In this document: in pieces, positions 22,787 to 27,424 of the stretch
How positions within the stretch are numbered: position 1 is the stretch's first letter
How the letters are laid out: each line of letters opens with the position of its first letter
From: a virus
Reading direction: 5' to 3' (one strand)
DNA: 27,424 bases
IMG/VR virus record: IMGVR_UViG_3300021962_000521
Location: 1-27,424 of that record
The notes under the pieces: model-generated
What the model was told of the DNA's origin: nothing
Seen by the model: only the letters and a program-made list of their open reading frames with translations
The model's database searches: none
Position numbers and translations under genes: made by a program

Positions 22787-22829
22787 GCGTAGTAGTCTGC
22801 ATGTCGTCAGCCGGGTCTGTCTACTACGC
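22787..22829 (-). repeat. 9-bp perfect inverted repeat in 5' leader
   Basis: GCGTAGTAG at 22829-22821 (minus) pairs perfectly with CTACTACGC at 22795-22787, with a 25-base loop. It ends 22 bases before the ATG at 22764 and just upstream of the GAGGAA RBS. A second pair, CCGGG 22843-22839 with CCCGG 22815-22811, interleaves with it. It lies in the only long non-coding stretch (22765-22913). No convincing sigma-70 promoter was found there. Confidence 0.7.
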
Positions 22830-22870
22830 TATGGGTTTCCCGGAATACTGCTGTTTTAGCACATACAAAA

Positions 22871-22898
22871 TAAAAAAGAAAGGGGGCCGAAGCCCCCT
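22871..22898 (-). terminator. Rho-independent terminator after capsid gene
   Basis: On the minus strand a 7-bp stem AGGGGGC/GCCCCCT closes a TTCG loop (C-UUCG-G, an extra-stable tetraloop) and is followed by TTTCTTTTTTA. It begins about 15 bases after the capsid TAA. On the plus strand the run is of A and lies upstream, so it works for the minus strand only. This is the only clear terminator seen in the window. Confidence 0.93.
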
Positions 22899-22913
22899 CC
22901 CTGCTACAGCGCT

Positions 22914-23825
22914 TTAGCTCGCGCCCGGTGACCCGTAGGCCCCCAGCGGATCCGAAACACCGAAGCTGTAACGCTCACGAGCCTTGTACCGAGCATTGCC
23001 GGTATCAAAGTCCGCATCCATCGACGTTTGCATCGGCGTCCGCACAAAGTGCTTCAGACCGTTAGGCACATCCGTCAAAAGGAACCAAGCGTTGTTGTCG
23101 GTCAGATAGTGGTTGACCGTATAGCCTTCCGGAATCGAGTTCATCGATTTCAGAGCGTTGATGTCGTTATCCGCAGTCGAAACACGAAGCTCGGTCTCAA
23201 GCAGACGGGTTGCAACGAACATCAGCGCGGGCGGGACAACCAGCTTACGCGGCTTGGCAGCGATAAGCAGACCACGCTCATCCGTCCACCCAGCGATCTG
23301 AATAACAGCAGCCTCAAGCGAGGTTTCATTCAGGTCAGCCGCAGTAGCGGGACGATTGCTGTTGGTGCCACCGTTGACCAGAGGATGCGCAGTGCTGAAC
23401 AGGGACACGCCGTCGCCGTAGGTGTAGCTACCGCTAAAGCCGTTGTTCAGAATTGCAGCGCCCTTGACCTGCTTGGTGTACGCCATAGCACGGGCCAGCG
23501 ACTTGGTATACCGCGAGGACAGACTATCGTACAGGTTGTCTTCCATCGCCTCTTCGGTGATAGAAAAGCCCATCGCAATCGTCTCGTGGTTGTACCGAGC
23601 CGTCCAAGCTTCCTGAGCATTGTCATACGCGAGAGCAGAGCCCTCGTTTTTGACCGGAGCGGCGCTGAAGCCGGAGAGTTTGGTCTCCTCTTCGAACGAA
23701 CGCTCAGAGGTCTCCGTTTCGAAGATCTCTTTATGCTCTTCGCCGTAACGCTTGTACTCCATACCAAACAGAGCGTTAAGGCCCGGAAGCAGCTCTTTCA
23801 GTAGTTGTGCGCGTGAAATAGCCAT
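22914..23825 (-). CDS. Major capsid protein, HK97 fold (Mu gpT-like)
   Basis: The 303-aa product builds the capsid shell. Family signs are the N-terminal helix with LLKELLPGLNALFGMEYKRY, an E-loop region rich in charged residues (EETKLSGFSAAPVKNEG), a spine-helix region with YTKSLARAMAYTKQVKGAAI, the P-domain stretch HPLVNGGTNSNRPA, and a C-terminal A-domain end with ARYKARERYSFGVSDP. This layout matches Mu gpT-type HK97-fold capsid proteins. RBS AAGGAG lies 8 bases before the ATG. No N-terminal delta domain or protease site is obvious, in keeping with a separate scaffold. A strong terminator follows within 20 bases of the stop. Confidence 0.9.
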   Translation of the reverse strand: MAISRAQLLKELLPGLNALFGMEYKRYGEEHKEIFETETSERSFEEETKLSGFSAAPVKNEGSALAYDNAQEAWTARYNHETIAMGFSITEEAMEDNLYDSLSSRYTKSLARAMAYTKQVKGAAILNNGFSGSYTYGDGVSLFSTAHPLVNGGTNSNRPATAADLNETSLEAAVIQIAGWTDERGLLIAAKPRKLVVPPALMFVATRLLETELRVSTADNDINALKSMNSIPEGYTVNHYLTDNNAWFLLTDVPNGLKHFVRTPMQTSMDADFDTGNARYKARERYSFGVSDPLGAYGSPGAS

Positions 23826-23836
23826 TTCTTAGCTCC

Positions 23837-24436
23837 TTAGACGCCAGTGGCGTTCTGGTACTGGTGCATACCCCAGTTCCACTTAACGATAAGCTCAACA
23901 AACGCATCCGAACCAGTGGCGGTATCAGGAACAACATCGATAACGCGAACCGGCAGAGTGTTGGTCGTAGCAATCGAAGAGGACAGGACAGCAACAGCAG
24001 AATCACCAGTGTTGGTTGACCCAGAATTCTGGACAAGGGCAATGTTATTGCCAATCGCAGTACGGCCAACACTAGCGATAACGGTAGTGCCAGACACAAC
24101 AGCGACTTTGAACAGAGTGTCAGGATCATCCGCCACGTAGGCAAACGCATCCGACGCAACAGTGCTGGCGGGCCAGTACTGCGAGAAGGTGAGCTGCTTG
24201 GTGACAGGGTTAGTGAAGGTGCAACCCAAGAAAACGCCAACAGGGGTTGCCGTGGTGGTGCCGGTATCTTTCTCGACGGTGCCGGTGCTAACTAGCTTAA
24301 TCACGTCGCCATAAAAGATGTCAGTAGCGTAAGCACTGGCGATCTTTAGTTGACGGGTCGCGCCAGCAAACACCTGCCCACCGACCAGATTGATCGGCTT
24401 CAGCCCGTACGGGGCGGAAACGGTAGGGTAAGCCAT
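23837..24436 (-). CDS. Probable capsid decoration/structural protein
   Basis: The 199-aa protein is Ala/Thr/Val/Ser-rich and predicted all-beta, starting MAYPTVSAPYGLKPINLVGG. A decoration-like stretch follows with GDVIKLVSTGTVEKDTGT and PVGVFLGCTF, close in character to lambda gpD and phage 21 SHP beta-tulip proteins, in which a small barrel sits on the capsid threefold axes. It lies immediately before the major capsid gene with a good RBS (AGGAG), the usual site of decoration genes. The C-terminus is Trp-containing (VKWNWGMHQYQ). The specific role is inferred from context and composition. Confidence 0.7.
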   Translation of the reverse strand: MAYPTVSAPYGLKPINLVGGQVFAGATRQLKIASAYATDIFYGDVIKLVSTGTVEKDTGTTTATPVGVFLGCTFTNPVTKQLTFSQYWPASTVASDAFAYVADDPDTLFKVAVVSGTTVIASVGRTAIGNNIALVQNSGSTNTGDSAVAVLSSSIATTNTLPVRVIDVVPDTATGSDAFVELIVKWNWGMHQYQNATGV

Positions 24437-24450
24437 TTAGGACTCCTAGA

Positions 24451-24900
24451 TTATTGACCGCGTCCGAATGTTACCTTGGACTTACGCTCAGAAAAGAGCG
24501 GCATCCTAGGATCACTCTCGCGCATAAAGTTGTTGTCTACAGAGGTGATTTGGGCGTCGGCCTGCTCTTGGTAATGAGTATTCCGATCCTCAATCATCTC
24601 TTTGGGAGCCTTACACAGCATCAATCCACCAATCACGATGTTGTCTTTAAATCGTTCGTTTTCGATCGACATAAGGTGGACTTCGGGGTGGTCTGAAGCT
24701 TTTACAGGTTCCCAGCCTTCACGAAGTTTGAGAGAAACATTCATGGGGTCCGCCTGCCCACGAGTACTTACTCGCACCCAACGAAACTCATACCCCGGCT
24801 CGGGGGTTGGGTTCGGAAGAACGTCCGGGCGCACCCAAGCGCGCTTACGGGTGGTTCGTTCACGGGTTTCAAGTTCACGGTTTGTGCGGTTCTCAGCCAT
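24451..24900 (-). CDS. Conserved head-module protein of unknown function (149 aa)
   Basis: The ATG overlaps the scaffold stop by 8 bp. The protein has a very basic N-terminus (RELETRERTTRKRAWVRPD), then a compact region with EPGYEFRWVRVSTRGQ and GWEPVKASDHPEVHL, then an acidic/helical stretch with MLCKAPKEMIEDRNTHYQEQ. No transmembrane segment or enzyme motif is seen. I recall similar proteins between scaffold and capsid in aquatic podoviruses, where they are unnamed. A role in head assembly is inferred from position; the basic N-terminus could contact DNA or scaffold. Confidence 0.75.
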   Translation of the reverse strand: MAENRTNRELETRERTTRKRAWVRPDVLPNPTPEPGYEFRWVRVSTRGQADPMNVSLKLREGWEPVKASDHPEVHLMSIENERFKDNIVIGGLMLCKAPKEMIEDRNTHYQEQADAQITSVDNNFMRESDPRMPLFSERKSKVTFGRGQ

Positions 24901-25903
24901 TTTGTTTCCTCATTTCTTCAGCAACCTGACGGGCGTATTGCTCGGGGGTAATCCCGAGCCGTTTAGCGAGTTTGACCTGCGACTCAGTAAGTACGACTTT
25001 TCGGGGCGCAGTACTACGTGATGCAGGGGCAACTACACTAGCGCGGCGCGGCTTTTCAGCCGGAGGGGGTTCTTCCTCAGCAACGTCGTCAAACGAATCT
25101 GGGAAGAGCTGGCGCATACGCTGGTTAATCCGAGCGTAGTAAGTATCACTTTGAGGGTCGATACCCTCGCGGACCAGCTTTTGGTGCAACCCCAACGCAA
25201 GACTGGTCATCTCGTCGTCGGTGCCGAACCATTTATTTTCCTTCTGCCAAGCTACAGCTTTAGGGTCAGGTTGCGGCTCAGACGGCGGCGTCGGAGCGTT
25301 AGATTCTTCTTTTACCGCAGTTTCTTTAGGTTGTAAAGGGGTAGGTTTAAAACTAGCGACTTTGTCTGCTTTAATCTTAGCCGCAGTTAATGCTTCCTGT
25401 GCCTCGACAATCTTATCTGCGTCGGCGGTTTCAAACGCCTCTTTATAAGCCCGTTTAGCCTGATCCAGCTCTACAGCACTACGAGCTTTAGCCTGTTCTA
25501 AAAGCGCATTTAAGTTTTTTTCGCGCTCAGACTTAAGCTTTTTGTTTTCTTCTACAAGGCTCTGGGCAAACTTAACCGCCTCTTCACGTTCGCGCTGAGC
25601 GGCTTCTGCCCGCCTGCGCTCGTCATGATAGCCACGACTAAAGTGCTGGATCCGCTTCTTAACCTTTTCGGAATACTCGGCTAACTCTTCGTCCGTAACC
25701 TCTGCAGGGGGCTCGGCGGGTTTGCGGCCTCGGTCTTTAGGCGGTGTGTCATCAACAATCTCAACTTCTAGATCTAGATCTTCCGCCTGTTTAGACTGTT
25801 TAGTTTCCTTCTCTTCAACCTTTACTTCTTCTGTTTCCTTATCCTTTTCTTTGCTTTGCGCATCAGGGTCTGGAAACTCGAATTCAACTTTTTCAAATGG
25901 CAT
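24893..25903 (-). CDS. Capsid scaffolding protein
   Basis: The 336-aa product is extremely charged and largely helical. It has an acidic/lysine N-terminus (about 1-60), a long coiled coil (about 75-185) rich in Glu, Lys, Arg and Ala, a Pro-rich linker (about 190-215), a compact segment with NKWFGTDDEMTSLALGLHQK (about 222-265), and a basic C-terminal helix-turn-helix-like end (about 300-336). Scaffolds form a temporary core in procapsids and bind the shell through a basic C-terminus, as seen here. Position between portal and capsid genes is standard. A strong RBS (AAGGAG) precedes the ATG. No protease domain is visible, so the scaffold may leave intact as in P22; that is inference. Confidence 0.85.
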   Translation of the reverse strand: MPFEKVEFEFPDPDAQSKEKDKETEEVKVEEKETKQSKQAEDLDLEVEIVDDTPPKDRGRKPAEPPAEVTDEELAEYSEKVKKRIQHFSRGYHDERRRAEAAQREREEAVKFAQSLVEENKKLKSEREKNLNALLEQAKARSAVELDQAKRAYKEAFETADADKIVEAQEALTAAKIKADKVASFKPTPLQPKETAVKEESNAPTPPSEPQPDPKAVAWQKENKWFGTDDEMTSLALGLHQKLVREGIDPQSDTYYARINQRMRQLFPDSFDDVAEEEPPPAEKPRRASVVAPASRSTAPRKVVLTESQVKLAKRLGITPEQYARQVAEEMRKQNG

Positions 25904-25913
25904 GATTTACTCC

Positions 25914-26288
25914 TTATGCACGCGTAACGCCACGCGGATCGGGAACTACAGCTTCAATAGAATCGTCATTTAATAGGCGGTATTCCTGCCCGTTAACGCG
26001 AAAACGCGTCCCCGAGTTAGGTCGAAACATGACGAAATCACCCACCTTGCACCATGGGCCTGTAGGAAAGCGATCCTTATCGGAATACGCCTGTTCCCCC
26101 ATATCAATAACAGCGCCCATCATAGAAAGCACCGTTTCTGCGTACTTAGTTTGATCAGCCTTTACAAGCCCAGACTCATAGGTTTCTTCTACTTTAGGTA
26201 GTGCAATCAATAGGCGATACCCCACTGGTTTTGGCAGTTGTGCTTCAAACTCTTCTTCAGTCAGCGGGGGTTGCGTTGGTTCACTCAT
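25914..26288 (-). CDS. GroES-like co-chaperonin (phage)
   Basis: The start is set at the ATG at 26288, which overlaps the previous stop by 8 bp; an upstream ATG at 26324 would add 12 residues unlike the family. The 124-aa product follows the GroES fold: GYRLLIALPKVEETYESG, a mobile-loop region (about 32-50), the MGAVIDMG strand, VGDFVMFRPNSGTRF, then EYRLLNDDSIEAVVPD. GroES caps GroEL. Phage versions such as T4 gp31 are known to adapt host GroEL for capsid folding, and location between portal and scaffold fits this. The usual hydrophobic IVL of the mobile loop appears as LVK. A 20-residue acidic/proline N-terminal extension precedes the fold. Confidence 0.85.
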   Translation of the reverse strand: MSEPTQPPLTEEEFEAQLPKPVGYRLLIALPKVEETYESGLVKADQTKYAETVLSMMGAVIDMGEQAYSDKDRFPTGPWCKVGDFVMFRPNSGTRFRVNGQEYRLLNDDSIEAVVPDPRGVTRA

Positions 26289-26481
26289 CGTCGTTGTCGT
26301 CCATAAAATTACGCGAAAGGTCAATTACTTCTCGCAGTGCGATGTCTAGACCTCGAATCAACCCGCACTGTTCTCGGTAGGCAGCAAAGTCTGCCGCCCT
26401 GCCACTTGCAAGAGCGTCCGAATGGGTCGCTCTGTGTTCGTTTAACTTCTCAATCAGCACGTCAAAGACGGTCTTTGCCAT
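26281..26481 (-). CDS. Small hypothetical head-module protein (66 aa)
   Basis: The ATG sits in a TAATG overlap with the portal stop, so translation is probably coupled. The product is a single predicted helical protein with the pattern VFDVLIEKLNEHRATHSDAL then CGLIRGLDIALREVIDLS, and an acidic tail DDNDDE. I recall similar short proteins directly after the portal in many uncultured aquatic phages. No catalytic motif is seen. A structural or assembly role is inferred from position only. Confidence 0.75.
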   Translation of the reverse strand: MAKTVFDVLIEKLNEHRATHSDALASGRAADFAAYREQCGLIRGLDIALREVIDLSRNFMDDNDDE

Positions 26482-27424
26482 TAGCGGACTCCGCTAGGTT
26501 TAGGAGGGGTTTGCGGTTTTGCAGCCTGCGTCGCAAGTTTGATACCTTCGAGCTGAAGTTTCTTCTCGTCGATTGCAATGTCCGCCTGATCTTTTTGCAT
26601 CTTTCTTTGGATATCCATCTGTTTGATCTGCAACTCTTGCTGTTGCAACTGCAACAACGGATCTTGAGCTTGCTGTTGTGCCTGCTGCTGCGCGGCCTCT
26701 TGTTGATGGATCTGAGTAAGCTGCTTACCAGCGTCGGCCACCACCCGAGACAACTGCAGTTCAAACTCCTCGGGCAGCTCTTCATCTGGGCCGGGCAACG
26801 GAGCGCCAAGTCGCTCTTCAAGCTGTTTGCGGTACTGGAACCCAATATGCTCGGCGATATGTGCCTGTAGCGAACCCATAATTTGTTGAGCCATCGGGTT
26901 CTGCCCAATAGCCTGCATGATCATCGGATCCTGCATAAATGACTGGTGAGTTGCTAAATGAGCTTCATGGTCTTGGTAGATAAACGCCTTCATGGGTTTG
27001 CCCAACAACGCCCCCATGTTCTCGGACACAGGATCCCTAGGCTTGGCGTTCTCGGAGCCCGGAATCAATTTATCGACGTTCTTGATCCCAAGCGTCTCAA
27101 GCATCTGTTTGTGCAGATACGGCATGTCGTAGATCTGGGGCGCAGACTGCGCCATCTGGAACGCCGCTTGATACTGCACCACCCGCTGCGCCATCGTTGA
27201 CGCGTTGGGGTCGCTAACCGGAATAACTTCAACAAGAGCGTAATCTTCACTACGCGCACGGCGGTCCACCCCTTCGGGGATGTAGTCATACGGCTCGTCT
27301 GCGTACTCGGCGATCAGCGCTTTGAGGAGCTTGAACTCCTGCTTCATTGCGTAGTGCACACGGGCCTGCACAGCCGTCATAGGCTTGAGCGTTCTCTCCA
27401 ATAGAGCTAGCGTCGTACCCACAG
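26481..27424 (-). CDS. Portal protein, C-terminal part (cut by window edge)
   Basis: The reading frame is open to the right edge, so the N-terminal clip and wing lie outside. A GTG at 27422 is most likely an internal valine. The visible 313 residues begin with a helical stretch with LLERTLKPMTAVQARVHYAM, as in stem/crown regions of P22-type portals. A long Gln-rich, Met-rich coiled-coil tail follows (about residues 230-300, with QQQAQQQAQDPLLQLQQQE), like the barrel helices of large podovirus portals. The portal is the dodecameric ring at one capsid vertex through which DNA enters and leaves. Position first in the head module, just before scaffold and capsid, supports the call. Its TAA overlaps the next ATG by one base (TAATG). 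Family is inferred from helical pattern and gene order, since only the C-terminus is visible. Confidence 0.75.
   Translation of the reverse strand, partial: VGTTLALLERTLKPMTAVQARVHYAMKQEFKLLKALIAEYADEPYDYIPEGVDRRARSEDYALVEVIPVSDPNASTMAQRVVQYQAAFQMAQSAPQIYDMPYLHKQMLETLGIKNVDKLIPGSENAKPRDPVSENMGALLGKPMKAFIYQDHEAHLATHQSFMQDPMIMQAIGQNPMAQQIMGSLQAHIAEHIGFQYRKQLEERLGAPLPGPDEELPEEFELQLSRVVADAGKQLTQIHQQEAAQQQAQQQAQDPLLQLQQQELQIKQMDIQRKMQKDQADIAIDEKKLQLEGIKLATQAAKPQTPPKPSGVR

Noticed and set aside
22844-22870. Sigma-70 promoter after the capsid terminator
   Set aside because: TTGTAT followed 15 bases later by TATTCC is too weak and badly spaced to report as a feature, although a promoter in this gap would make sense.
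23028-23804. Plus-strand ORF of 258 codons
   Set aside because: It is antisense to the clearly recognised major capsid gene and its protein shows no family features.
1-27424. tRNA genes, integrase, att sites or insertion sequences
   Set aside because: No cloverleaf, recombinase motif, transposase or terminal repeat was seen; virion and lysis genes fill the window.

Overview
The window is 27.4 kb of a tailed double-stranded DNA phage (Caudoviricetes). It holds one dense block of virion and lysis genes, all read on the minus strand, so gene order runs from 27424 down to 1. The parts recognised are a portal C-terminus, a GroES-like co-chaperonin, a scaffold, an HK97-fold capsid protein, two head-to-tail adaptor proteins, a P22 gp10-like tail-stabilisation protein and a long candidate ejection protein. 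Together they fit a short-tailed (podovirus) layout related to P22-like tail machines. No tape measure, sheath or contractile-tail gene is seen. The many small basic proteins and fibre domains resemble those I recall from uncultured freshwater and marine phages. A soluble GH24 lysozyme next to holin-like proteins suggests a Gram-negative host; the exact host cannot be read from the sequence. Terminase, replication, RNA polymerase and integrase genes are absent and would lie outside the window.

Layout in transcription order. 27424-22914 is the head module: portal, a 66-aa protein, GroES-like protein, scaffold, a 149-aa protein, a probable decoration protein and the major capsid protein. It ends in a strong UUCG-loop terminator at 22871-22898. 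The only sizeable non-coding stretch (22765-22913) follows and holds interleaved inverted repeats. 22764-18356 carries many small, often lysine-rich proteins, two of them too short for a typical 60-codon cutoff, placed around the gp4-like adaptor and a CxxC zinc-ribbon protein. 18352-7190 is a second adaptor plus a tail and fibre module: three small beta-rich proteins, a 487-aa fibre with 144-bp repeats, a 1316-aa protein with six LamG-like domains, a lysine-free acidic repeat protein, and a 646-aa fibre with a YadA-like beta-roll and an S74 self-cleaving chaperone domain. 7188-5195 is a lysis/membrane cassette: a C-tail membrane protein, a signal-anchored protein, a 24-aa hydrophobic peptide, a three-TM holin-like protein and a lysozyme. 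5190-1 holds the gp10-like protein, a jelly-roll-like protein, a 94-aa protein and the start of a long Gly/Ala-rich candidate ejection protein ending at the window edge in a Glu/Pro tandem repeat.

The genes are packed with ATGA and TAATG overlaps, which implies translational coupling along a late operon. The least explained material is a group of adjacent small proteins with unrelated N-termini that share a C-terminal ADGxAxxGKTK motif, the doubly coupled 24-aa membrane peptide, and beta-rich modules inserted separately into three neck/tail proteins. Family assignments are from recalled family features; no database search was run.
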